NCBI RefSeq assembly: GCF_900155645.1
Contig: NZ_LT706985.1
Coordinates: forward strand, 1,240,001 to 1,304,000
Direction: 5' to 3'
Length of the DNA: 64,000 nucleotides
From: Vaginimicrobium propionicum
GTDB lineage: Bacteria > Actinomycetota > Actinomycetes > Propionibacteriales > Propionibacteriaceae
In this document: piece by piece, positions 44,245 through 52,428 of the stretch
Position numbering within the stretch: position 1 is the stretch's first letter
Layout of the letters: every line of letters starts with the position of its first letter
The notes under the pieces: generated by a model
The model's input: only the letters and a program-made list of their open reading frames with translations
Told to the model about the DNA's origin: nothing
Database searches by the model: none
Position numbers and translations under genes: made by a program

Positions 44245-45114
44245 TCAGAGTTGGTAGCGATTCAAAAATGTTGACGAATGTGCATCGCGAATTGCGACAA
44301 CATCTTCGGCTGAGATCACAGGATCGGGGGTCTCCTGTAACTCAGAAATAAGTAAGTCGAGGTTGCCCAGTGTTTTTTCGTAACTGTAAAGGGGCATATC
44401 AGATCCAAATAGAATCCGATCTACAGCCCCAGCCCAGGTCTTGACCTTCGTGATGAGATCACGCAGCGGGTAGGTCTGGAGGTTTGGATCGCGTCCGATC
44501 ACAGAGCTGATATCGACGTAAACGTTTGGGTGCTTTCGCAGCAGACCTGCCGTCCGCGAGAAGTCGATGCGTCCGGCATGCCCCAAGATGGCGGGCATCT
44601 GTGGAAAATCGCAGAACACTGAATCAAAACGGCTAACGTTCGTATATCTGTCATTGAGCGGGAGGACACCGATATCACCAGAGTGAAAAAGAACGGGCTT
44701 TTGAGCTTCTTCCAACACTTTGTAGATCGGCCACAGCCCAGGATCATCAACACCCATGTTTTGAAATGCCCCATGGAACTTTAGACCTTTGTGGCCGTCA
44801 GCTATTGCCTCTGCAACGATCATCGCCGCATTCGGGCTGCGCGGATTCACGCAACAAAACGGAATTAGACGCTTGGGGTATTTGCTGCATTCACGCAGAA
44901 CAAAATCGTTGATGCGCCTGATGTGCTCGTCAGATAGATCTGGTTCATAAGCGAGTGCAACAGCGATCGATGCGTCAATGCCGTTTTTGTCCATGGAAGA
45001 AACTAATGTTTCACCATCACAGGAAAGTGAGCGACTGGAGTCATAACTCCTAATCTGGGGCGGAATGTCCGATTCTTCCCAAATATGAGCGTGGACGTCA
45101 ACGCGCTTGATCAT
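44245..45114 (-). CDS. Amidohydrolase family 2 (TIM-barrel) enzyme
   Basis: The 289-residue product has the metal-site motifs of the PF04909 branch: DVHAH near the start, FHGAF and LFHSGD, LGHAG, and RILFGSDMP near the end (catalytic Asp). Family members hydrolyse or decarboxylate cyclic or aromatic acids and lactones. Its start overlaps the RuBisCO-like gene stop by four bases, so they are translationally coupled. A lactonase or a carboxylate lyase fits a sugar-acid pathway. Confidence 0.87.
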   Translation of the reverse strand: MIKRVDVHAHIWEESDIPPQIRSYDSSRSLSCDGETLVSSMDKNGIDASIAVALAYEPDLSDEHIRRINDFVLRECSKYPKRLIPFCCVNPRSPNAAMIVAEAIADGHKGLKFHGAFQNMGVDDPGLWPIYKVLEEAQKPVLFHSGDIGVLPLNDRYTNVSRFDSVFCDFPQMPAILGHAGRIDFSRTAGLLRKHPNVYVDISSVIGRDPNLQTYPLRDLITKVKTWAGAVDRILFGSDMPLYSYEKTLGNLDLLISELQETPDPVISAEDVVAIRDAHSSTFLNRYQL

Positions 45115-46361
45115 TTGACCACCCCGAATACGTCTAGTGCAGTTGATAACTCAGCGTGTTCTTTGGCTGCTTCTTCCAATGTCACTCCATCCATGTAGGA
45201 GTCAATTGCTTGATACATTGCCCGAACACCTGCGGCAGGCCCTTGCGGATGGCCTTGAATAGCCCCACCTGAGGCCAAAATAATGTCCGTACCTAAGTCG
45301 TCTAGGTATCGGTGCACAACCCCAGGCTTAACTCCACCACCGACAACGGGGAATGACGGTCGCAAATCACCGGCTGGTGCTAGCAGTTTGCGTGCTGTCG
45401 CTAAATACGCCGCCTTCCTCATGGGGTAGCCACTGTAGGGGGTATTGATAACTGCCATATCAGCACCCACTAGCCTTGGGAAAAACCCGAGCGCCAAAGC
45501 AGCTGACATCCCCGATGACGCGTTCTCGTAGTAGGTGTTGGCTGAGGCGTAATGGCCGAGGATGGGAACGTCGAACCTTTCCCGCAATTCGACAACACTG
45601 CCATAGCCGACCGCTGCATAGCACACCATGAGGGCACGCGCGCCGGCATTGACCGCGCGTTTAGCATTCTCGAACAAGGTTGTACCTTGAGCAGTGATGT
45701 TAGGTACATAGATGGTTCTGTGACCGGTTTCTTCAAAGGCCTGCTCTGCGGCTTTGTTATATGCTGCGACACGCTGATCAATGGGAGAAAACTCTGGATC
45801 CCCCATAAGCTCATCGTCTTTGATTAGGTCAGGAGCACCTAATGCTGTCTTGCGGAAGATTTCACTTCCCTGAGCAGGTGTTAGACCAGTGCATGGTTTG
45901 ATCATATTGAGCAGAAGCGGGCGAGATTGGACGCCTAGAACCTTTCGCAGCCCAGCCACGCCGTACTTTGGACCCGAAAACCCGCTTGTCATCGACGCGG
46001 GCAGTTGAACCTCAGTAAGCTTTGCTGCCATTGAGGTTGAGGCATCATTGCCCAGCAGAGCGGTAAACAGACGAGGAACATCAGCTCCAATACTCACCGC
46101 AGGTAAGGCGAGAGTTGCTGCATATGTTGCGACACCTTGATCGTCCGTAACTAAATCGCTGGGATCTAAGCTCGTAATGTCGACGACTTCACCTTGATAT
46201 TTGTCAATCATTTCCTTTGTCAAGCCAGGTACTTCTACCCATGTTCCAATGGTTTGGCCTACAGCAAAGGCTCGAACTTTTTCTAATGGGTCAACATTGG
46301 CGGGGATGGAAAAGGTGTATGTCGCGAGAACCGCATCATTCTTGTTATACGCCTGGGACAT
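45111..46361 (-). CDS. RuBisCO-like protein (form IV)
   Basis: The product (416 residues) keeps the RuBisCO barrel: K155 in NMIKPCTGLTP, the carbamylation motif K181-D182-D183-E184, the histidine in PILGHYASANTY, and ASGGAIQGHPQGPAAG for phosphate binding. The loop-6 lysine needed for CO2 fixation is not visible, so it is not a carboxylase. Known form IV proteins act in methionine salvage or decarboxylate/transcarboxylate 3-oxo-isoapionate 4-phosphate (OiaX, OiaT). ATG 46361 lies behind AAGGAG. It heads a four-gene operon. Confidence 0.92.
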   Translation of the reverse strand: MSQAYNKNDAVLATYTFSIPANVDPLEKVRAFAVGQTIGTWVEVPGLTKEMIDKYQGEVVDITSLDPSDLVTDDQGVATYAATLALPAVSIGADVPRLFTALLGNDASTSMAAKLTEVQLPASMTSGFSGPKYGVAGLRKVLGVQSRPLLLNMIKPCTGLTPAQGSEIFRKTALGAPDLIKDDELMGDPEFSPIDQRVAAYNKAAEQAFEETGHRTIYVPNITAQGTTLFENAKRAVNAGARALMVCYAAVGYGSVVELRERFDVPILGHYASANTYYENASSGMSAALALGFFPRLVGADMAVINTPYSGYPMRKAAYLATARKLLAPAGDLRPSFPVVGGGVKPGVVHRYLDDLGTDIILASGGAIQGHPQGPAAGVRAMYQAIDSYMDGVTLEEAAKEHAELSTALDVFGVVK

Positions 46362-46392
46362 GTTACTCCTTCTCATCACTGAAAATGTTACA

Positions 46393-46402
46393 TATCATGA
46401 TA
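46393..46402. promoter_or_regulatory. Short palindrome in the divergent promoter region of the RuBisCO-like operon
   Basis: TATCATGATA is a perfect 10-base palindrome within the 106-bp gap between the RuBisCO-like and metallo-hydrolase genes. It may be an operator for both; the evidence is only position and symmetry. Confidence 0.35.
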
Positions 46403-46467
46403 CATAAACCGTCATTCATGTGATAACAATACATGAAAATTGTTATATTTTGGTATTAAGCCCATCA

Positions 46468-47553
46468 ATGAGTAAGGATAAATCTGTGGAAACGGTTGAT
46501 ACACACATTGTTCTTCTCGGTACAGCAGGCGGCGCAGTCACATGGGGCTCTGCGGGCACGTCTACTGCATGCCGATACGGGACTTCGACAGCTCTAGTCG
46601 TTGCTGGAAAGATTTATATTGTCGATTTCGGCATGGGGGTTGCTCGGCAGCTAACCAGGGCAAATCCCCTGGGGCGTCCTGAAGCGAAAATTTTTGAAGA
46701 TCTGCAAGCAATGTTTATTACACATATGCATTCTGATCACACCTTGGATCTGTCAAACCTATTGTTATGTGGATACAACCAAGGGTGGCCGTCGCATCGA
46801 GTTGAGGTTTATGGCCCATGGGACAGAGTTCTTAGCCCTCATCTTTACTCAGACTTGCCAGAGTCAGACGTGTGGACACCAGGTGCTGAAAAATTTGTGG
46901 ATAATCTACTGTCCGCATTCGAGGCCGAAACTCTCGACAGAGTTTATGGCGCAAAGAAACGTGATCCGCACGACATGCTCGTCGGGGTCAACGTCCAACG
47001 TCCCAGGATAATCGGGCGTGACGCTCATGGGGACTTTAACCAATCCGGGAATTCTGATTCTCAGATGAACCTGGGGCACCTGGAAACACCTGTAGATCCG
47101 TTCTTTGTGTATGAAGACGATCGAGTACACGTGAGCGCAACATTGACAGAACATGGATCCATGTACCCTGCATTCGCCTACCGCTTTGACACAGATGACG
47201 GATCGGTAGTCTTTTCAGGTGATACTGGGCCTTCTGAGAACGTAATTCGGCTTGCCACAAATGCCGATGTGCTAGTTCATGAAGTAATCGACCCAAACTA
47301 TGCTCGGTGGCAATTCGGAAATCCTCCGTACACCCCCAAGCAGCAACAAGCGCTTGACGTAGTATTTCAGAAACACTGTTCGGTTGAAGTTGTGGGGGCG
47401 ATTGCCCAACGCTGTTCAGTGCGAACATTGGTACTAAACCATTTTGTTCCAGGCAATCTGCCACAAGGGTCATGGGCGTCAAAAGTGACAGGCTTCGACG
47501 GGCATGTCATCGAAGGTCGCGACCTAGACACCGTGCACCTTGCCAACGTTTAG
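46468..47553 (+). CDS. Metallo-beta-lactamase-fold hydrolase
   Basis: The product (361 residues) has the metal-binding motif THMHSDHTLD, an upstream strand IVDFGMGVARQL, VVFSGDTGPSENVIRLA with the Asp ligand, VLVHEVID, and LVLNHFVPG with the final His. The layout is that of the RNase Z/arylsulfatase-like metal hydrolase branch. It is divergent from the RuBisCO-like operon and probably hydrolyses an ester, lactone or phosphodiester of the same pathway. ATG 46468 is preferred, as residues before it look non-conserved. No signal peptide. Confidence 0.85.
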   Translation: MSKDKSVETVDTHIVLLGTAGGAVTWGSAGTSTACRYGTSTALVVAGKIYIVDFGMGVARQLTRANPLGRPEAKIFEDLQAMFITHMHSDHTLDLSNLLLCGYNQGWPSHRVEVYGPWDRVLSPHLYSDLPESDVWTPGAEKFVDNLLSAFEAETLDRVYGAKKRDPHDMLVGVNVQRPRIIGRDAHGDFNQSGNSDSQMNLGHLETPVDPFFVYEDDRVHVSATLTEHGSMYPAFAYRFDTDDGSVVFSGDTGPSENVIRLATNADVLVHEVIDPNYARWQFGNPPYTPKQQQALDVVFQKHCSVEVVGAIAQRCSVRTLVLNHFVPGNLPQGSWASKVTGFDGHVIEGRDLDTVHLANV

Positions 47554-48078
47554 CAGGGCGCGCGCAACACGTAATATCTGCGCAAGTTAATCGAACGCTT
47601 CGAGCCACTATGCACAGCCGGAGAACCTTGGCAGCCAAGCTATCCAGCTTGAATACGCATTGCGCAAGACAGCGAGAAAAACATCTAGAATGCTGCTCTG
47701 CACGTTACTGAACGAGAGAATGTAGCTGCCTGTTTCCATAAGAGGATGAATTATGCCGATGCAAACTTCAACTAAGCTCCGAAGAGCACCGGCATAACTG
47801 ATTATTTTACGTGAGCCAAATTTGTCCAACAGTCACCCGCCGGAAATTTGGAATAACAAATAAATCCCGAAGAAAGTACCTAATATCTATCCTCTAGCTC
47901 CTAGAGTTATATGAAGATCCTGAGACATATAAAGTTAGGCAATGGAAAGGGCGGCACGATCGATAGAACTAAGCAAAGTTATAATTTGTGACACCCCCAA
48001 ATCTCGGAACCTAAAGCGTGATTCCTTATCAGCTGGCTTGCGATTCGCTTGACCACGCCTGTCATTAGTTGACATTAT
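47554..48078. other. Region without an intact gene
   Basis: Apart from the MFS fragment at 47608-47886 I see no coding sequence, tRNA or clear hairpin in these 525 bases, which separate the metallo-hydrolase from the PdxA-type operon end. Confidence 0.6.
47608..47886 (-). pseudogene. MFS transporter fragment
   Basis: The minus strand reads GTFFGIYLLFQISGG, then TGA at 47835-47833, then LLDKFGSRKIISYAGALRSLVEVCIGII, which is the helix 2-3 region with the DKFGSR loop of an MFS transporter. The stop stands where a tryptophan (TGG) is usual. No further transporter sequence is found on either side, so only a fragment remains. Confidence 0.65.
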
Positions 48079-49080
48079 TCAGAATCCCTTGCGCGAATTT
48101 GCGACATTTTTCCCTAAATTGACCGCAATATTAAAAGCACGCTGAGTTGGTCCTAGAGAAGCCTTATTTTGACCGACAATGTTGTATGCCGTTCCATGAG
48201 CCGGAGTCGCAATGGGGACGGGCAGCCCACCCTGAACAGTGACACCGCCATCGAATCCCATTAGCTTCATGGCGATTTGCCCTTGGTCATGGTACATGGT
48301 CACGACCCCGTCATAGTCGCCGTTACGGGCTGCGATGAATATCGTGTCACACGGGAACGGTCCAGCCGCGTTTATGCCGTCTACCTGAGCCAACTTCACA
48401 CCCGGAGCGATGTGATCAATCTCCTCGCGTCCAAATTGACCATTTTCACCGGCGTGTGGATTCAAAGCACACACCGCCAACCTAGGTTTTTCAACGCCAT
48501 TGCCTTTAATAACGTTGTCAAGCAGCTTGATGGCCTCATAGACCGAACGAGCATTAATTCGTCTCGGCACATCTGCAATTGAGCAGTGCGAAGTGACCCG
48601 GCTAGTGGTCAGATTCTCCACAAAGTTCAGCTCAGAGGTAGTGCCGTCATAACCAAGTTCTTTGGCGAACCAACGCAACTCATCCTCTTCATGCATTCCA
48701 GCGTCATGAAGTGCTGTCTTGTTCAACGAGAGGAACATAATGGCGTCGGCTTCGCCCTTCTTATACATGTCCAGACAATCCAACAAATCTTGCATAACTC
48801 GCCTACCGCCAGCGATTGACGTCCTCCCACGCTCTACGGGCTGATCGGCATACTTTGAACCAACTAATGTAACCTTCCCCGGCGTCGGTTCGGTAGCAGT
48901 TGGCACTTCCACACCCACTTCGGCCGAAAAATGATCGACCTCCGCTTGTGAAGCGAGTAGCCGGATATCGGCACGATTTCGATTGTCCTCTATATCCAAA
49001 AGTTTCATAGCTAGTTCAGGACCGACTCCTGACAAATCGCCAAGAGTTAAAGCTAGTTTTGGCAGACTAGATGCAGACAT
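48079..49080 (-). CDS. PdxA-family dehydrogenase (PdxA2 type)
   Basis: The product (333 residues) shows the PdxA core: LALTLGDLSGVGPELAMK, CALNPHAGENGQFGREE, AAGPFPCDTIF and MYHDQGQIAMKLMGFDGGV, with the metal-binding histidines. PdxA enzymes oxidise 4-phosphohydroxy-threonine with NAD; PdxA2 paralogues oxidise and decarboxylate 4-phospho-D-threonate or -erythronate to dihydroxyacetone phosphate. Its position in a sugar-acid operon, with no other pyridoxine genes nearby, favours the PdxA2 role. ATG 49080 fits the family N-terminus (MSASSLPKLALTLGD). No DUF1537 kinase, the normal partner, is present in the window. Confidence 0.88.
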   Translation of the reverse strand: MSASSLPKLALTLGDLSGVGPELAMKLLDIEDNRNRADIRLLASQAEVDHFSAEVGVEVPTATEPTPGKVTLVGSKYADQPVERGRTSIAGGRRVMQDLLDCLDMYKKGEADAIMFLSLNKTALHDAGMHEEDELRWFAKELGYDGTTSELNFVENLTTSRVTSHCSIADVPRRINARSVYEAIKLLDNVIKGNGVEKPRLAVCALNPHAGENGQFGREEIDHIAPGVKLAQVDGINAAGPFPCDTIFIAARNGDYDGVVTMYHDQGQIAMKLMGFDGGVTVQGGLPVPIATPAHGTAYNIVGQNKASLGPTQRAFNIAVNLGKNVANSRKGF

Positions 49081-49213
49081 ACCTAATAGATTCCTTCCTA
49101 ACAAAATAAAAAACGATCAATTGTCATTTACGAATACATTCAATTTTTTTGAATTATTGCCAGCCCATCACGGGCGAGAATAATGCGAAACACAAAATGC
49201 TAAATAAATAATG

Positions 49214-50515
49214 CTAAAGTTCACCAACTTTTTGTGCCTCTTTGCGCTGGGCAAGTTCCCGTTTAACGGCGGGGGTAAGAAGCACGGCCATAACACCAGC
49301 CATCACTACGGAGGCGCCAAACACAACTGTGGCAAAGGGCGTTGACCCGGTGGCGTCGGTTATCCAACCCCCAACGTATGGACCGAGGAAGCCGCCAAGA
49401 TTTCCGATACCGTTGATTATTCCGAATCCGGCGCCCACCGCAGCCGGCTTAACCAAAATTGAGTTCATCGTCCAGTAAGACCCAAAGAAAGAAAGCTGAC
49501 AGGCTTGAGCGATGGCGAATATCCCAACAATCAGCCAGCGCATATCAGCGGTGACGAACGTAGATAACGCCAAAATTATGCCGCCGAGAATGAGCGGAAC
49601 CGCAACACGAAAGTTATATCGTCCGTCCTTGTCAGCACCACGACCGTTTAAATAGATGGCAATCGCCGTTACTACCGGAGGAATAGCAGACACCAAGCCA
49701 ACTTCCATATCAGTGGTAAAAGATTGTTTGAGCAGCGTTGGCAGCCACATCTGAAGCCCGTAAAAACCGAACCAAACAAAGAATCCCAAGAGCGCCATTA
49801 GCCAAACGAATGGTGAACGAACTGCAGCACGCCAGTCAGACTCGACCGCAGGGCGCTCTTCGGATTTGCGCTTCGTCTCGATTAGTTGACGTTCATCCTG
49901 GGATGCCCAACGCGCCTTATCAGGAGTATCGGCACCGAAAGCCCACCAGATTGCCAGGCCTAGGATGGGAAGCAGACCTTGGATTATGAATAACAAACGC
50001 CAATCACCAAACGACAAGATTAAACCGGCAAATGGGCCGGTGATAAGTGTCGCAATCGGATTATGCATAATGAAGAATGAATTGGCGCGTGTTTTTTCTG
50101 ATAGTGAGAACCAGCGATTAATCATAACCATGAGCGCTGGTTGAACGCCGCCCTCAAAAACACCCAGCAGAAACCGAGCAGCCAAAAGCTGTCCGAAAGA
50201 AGTAACAAGACCCTGAGCAATCGCCATAATGCCCCAGAGCACCATAAGAATGGTTACGACCTTCTTCGCACTCCATTTTTGAGCCAGGTAGCCACCAGGA
50301 ACCTGCAATATCAGATATCCGATAAAGAATATGCCTGACGCGAAACCCGCCTGCGATGCTGACATATTCAAGGCTTCGCGTATTTGAGTTAAACCAAAAC
50401 CAATGTTGACCCGGTCAATATACGCAATTATATAAATAAACATTATGACCGGGATAAGAATTGTCCACCGCCGGTTTAATTTTTTCCGGTCACCTGCGAC
50501 TACACTAGCATTCAT
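49214..50515 (-). CDS. MFS transporter, anion:cation symporter type
   Basis: The 433-residue protein has twelve helices, FIYIIAYIDRVNIGFGL in the first helix, QKWSAKKVVTILMVLWG after helix 2 and FLLGVFEGGVQPALMVMINRWFS in helix 4-5, as in sugar-acid and hydroxy-acid importers. It starts four bases after the cyclase gene stop and is cotranscribed with it. It gives the locus a second uptake route beside the TctCAB system. Confidence 0.9.
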   Translation of the reverse strand: MNASVVAGDRKKLNRRWTILIPVIMFIYIIAYIDRVNIGFGLTQIREALNMSASQAGFASGIFFIGYLILQVPGGYLAQKWSAKKVVTILMVLWGIMAIAQGLVTSFGQLLAARFLLGVFEGGVQPALMVMINRWFSLSEKTRANSFFIMHNPIATLITGPFAGLILSFGDWRLLFIIQGLLPILGLAIWWAFGADTPDKARWASQDERQLIETKRKSEERPAVESDWRAAVRSPFVWLMALLGFFVWFGFYGLQMWLPTLLKQSFTTDMEVGLVSAIPPVVTAIAIYLNGRGADKDGRYNFRVAVPLILGGIILALSTFVTADMRWLIVGIFAIAQACQLSFFGSYWTMNSILVKPAAVGAGFGIINGIGNLGGFLGPYVGGWITDATGSTPFATVVFGASVVMAGVMAVLLTPAVKRELAQRKEAQKVGEL

Positions 50516-50518
50516 GAT

Positions 50519-51211
50519 TTAGGCCTCCAACGCCACAGCTCTAATTGGCGAACCATCGCAGCCCGTTATCTTTAGAGGCAATCCAAAAAATATGAATCGC
50601 TTTTGCCTGAGGGCGCGAAAATTACTTAAATATTCAAATTGGGGAATTCCGAATCTCAATAATTCTAGGTGACATGCTTCGTCTTCATCTACGTCCTCAC
50701 TAGAAAGATAATTGGGATCGTAAGCTGCGCGAATACTTCGATCTTGCGGAAAATCAAATGCAGTCGCTTTTACCTTAAGCTCCCTCAAATAGCGTGCTCC
50801 CGACAGACTTACCCAAGGAGATACCGTCCAATATTCCTTAGTGGCGGTCGGGTGACGGAGCTCTTGATCGGAACGCAAAAGCACAATGTCACCTGCCTGG
50901 ACCTGTGCGCATTTCGATTCAAGCACTTCGCGATTTATCTCTGCATTGTCACCAAGATCACTCAAATCTACAACGGTTGCAGAACCCCAAAATGGCTCTA
51001 GTCCCATATTGTCGATAGTCGTCATATTCCGGTCAACGTGAAAAGGAGCATCGACATGACTAAAACCATGCGACATAATCTTGATTTCCGTCGTATGAAA
51101 AACAAACTGGGGTCGTGCAGTATACTTAGAAATTCTAGAAAGCGGAAATCTCCAATGGTCTTCTATGGGCATTGACAAATCAACAATCCGCATATTTTCT
51201 TTAAGATTCAT
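50519..51211 (-). CDS. Cyclase family hydrolase
   Basis: The product (230 residues) begins MNLKENMRIVDLSMPIEDHWRFP and has the metal-binding signature SHGFSHVDAPFHVD, ALEFDFPQDRSIR-type strand and a late HLELLRFGIPQFEYLSNF. This matches the PF04199 family, which includes kynurenine formamidase and other cyclic-amide or lactone hydrolases. ATG 51211 lies downstream of a strong hairpin at 51281-51321; the longer frame to 51319 would run through it. It is followed by an MFS gene and a PdxA2 gene. Confidence 0.8.
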   Translation of the reverse strand: MNLKENMRIVDLSMPIEDHWRFPLSRISKYTARPQFVFHTTEIKIMSHGFSHVDAPFHVDRNMTTIDNMGLEPFWGSATVVDLSDLGDNAEINREVLESKCAQVQAGDIVLLRSDQELRHPTATKEYWTVSPWVSLSGARYLRELKVKATAFDFPQDRSIRAAYDPNYLSSEDVDEDEACHLELLRFGIPQFEYLSNFRALRQKRFIFFGLPLKITGCDGSPIRAVALEA

Positions 51212-51280
51212 ATCAACTTCTTTATACGACGATATAAAGTGTTTTATTCTTTGAGATAGATTAATAATTCGTGCAACCAC

Positions 51281-51321
51281 CATTGGGGAGGCGAATACTC
51301 TCGATGATCGCCTCCCCAATG
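51281..51321 (-). terminator. Hairpin between the TctC and cyclase genes
   Basis: CATTGGGGAGGCGA and TCGCCTCCCCAATG form a perfect 14-base stem with a 13-base loop. There is no U-tract, so it may act as an RNA stabiliser or partial terminator that sets TctC levels apart from the downstream genes. Confidence 0.7.
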
Positions 51322-51360
51322 GGCAGCATTTCCGAAGAATTACAATTGCCTCAAAGCAAC

Positions 51361-52338
51361 CTACTTGCCTAAACCGGCCTTTAGATCCTTTTCGTAATCT
51401 TCCAGATATTTGGAGAAATCGTCACCAAACAAAGTATCGGTTTGCATATAATTACTGCTCATATATTCCTTGAATGCATCAGATGCGGTATATTCTTTAG
51501 CGGCGCTGATCCAATACTCCTTGGCCTCGTCACTAATACCCCCAGGAGCAATCACTCCACGGAACTGAGCAAAGGTAACATTGATGCCTTGCTCGATAGT
51601 GGTCGGAATGTCCTTCAACTCTTCATATTCATAACGCTTATCGGCGATAACACACAATGCTTTCATATCCCCAGACCCAAGCTGACCCATAACTTCACTC
51701 GGGTTAGTCAGCGCAACATCGACGTGGCCACCCAGCGCTGCAGCTATGGCCTCGCCGCCGGATTCGTACGGAACCCGCTGGAAAGTGACATTTTGATCTT
51801 TTTCAATCAGGCCAAACTGAATCGCATCATTGCCAGTTACGCCACCCGAGACGGCAACCTTCACGTCCTTGGTTTTAGCTTCCTTCACTACGTCGGCGCA
51901 CGTACCAAATGAAGAATCTCTCGGGACGACCATTATTGTGGAGTCCTGACCAACCTTCATAATTGGAGTGAACGAACGCCAGCTGAACGGAACATCCTCA
52001 GTCAAGGCCAGATTAATCAGCGCGGTTTCTGTAGCAAGCAGATACGAAGCATCACCTTCGTGACCCATAAAAGCCGCGTAACCAACAGCACCACCGCCGC
52101 CCTGTTGGTTCTCTACGCTGATAGTTTTACCAACAATTGGCTCTAGCCCTGAAGCTATCGCCCGTCCAGACATATCCGAACCACCACCCGGCGCCATTGG
52201 CACGATCATGGTTAGCCGGTTGCCTGGATTAAAACTCGCATCCGCTTTTTCGGAGCTACCTCCGCCTCCGCTGCAAGCCGTCAAAGTCAAGACAGAGGCA
52301 GCTAAGATAGCGCCCAACGCGGTGACTTTCTTCATCAT
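51361..52338 (-). CDS. Tripartite tricarboxylate transporter substrate-binding lipoprotein, TctC type
   Basis: The product (325 residues) starts MMKKVTALGAILAASVLTLTACSGGG, a lipoprotein signal with the lipobox LTAC. The mature part has GNRLTMIVPMAPGGGSDMSGRAIASGLE, ending in the helical region typical of Bug/TctC proteins, which bind carboxylic acids outside the membrane. AGGGAGG precedes ATG 52338. It is the last gene of the TctB-TctA-TctC transcript. Confidence 0.9.
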   Translation of the reverse strand: MMKKVTALGAILAASVLTLTACSGGGGSSEKADASFNPGNRLTMIVPMAPGGGSDMSGRAIASGLEPIVGKTISVENQQGGGGAVGYAAFMGHEGDASYLLATETALINLALTEDVPFSWRSFTPIMKVGQDSTIMVVPRDSSFGTCADVVKEAKTKDVKVAVSGGVTGNDAIQFGLIEKDQNVTFQRVPYESGGEAIAAALGGHVDVALTNPSEVMGQLGSGDMKALCVIADKRYEYEELKDIPTTIEQGINVTFAQFRGVIAPGGISDEAKEYWISAAKEYTASDAFKEYMSSNYMQTDTLFGDDFSKYLEDYEKDLKAGLGK

Positions 52339-52428
52339 TGTTTTCCTCCCTAATTGCGCTTCGGCGTCTTTGCCGCAGCCCATTGATTGATTCAGTTGTT
52401 TTCTTATTCGCTATTTTTCAACAGGGTT

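Noticed and set aside
45111-46361. A CO2-fixing RuBisCO
   Set aside because: The barrel and KDDE motif are present, but the loop-6 lysine segment is not recognisable and no phosphoribulokinase is nearby, so it is a form IV protein.
48079-49080. Pyridoxal phosphate biosynthesis gene pdxA
   Set aside because: No other pyridoxine genes are near, and the operon context is sugar-acid transport, so a PdxA2-type catabolic enzyme is more likely.
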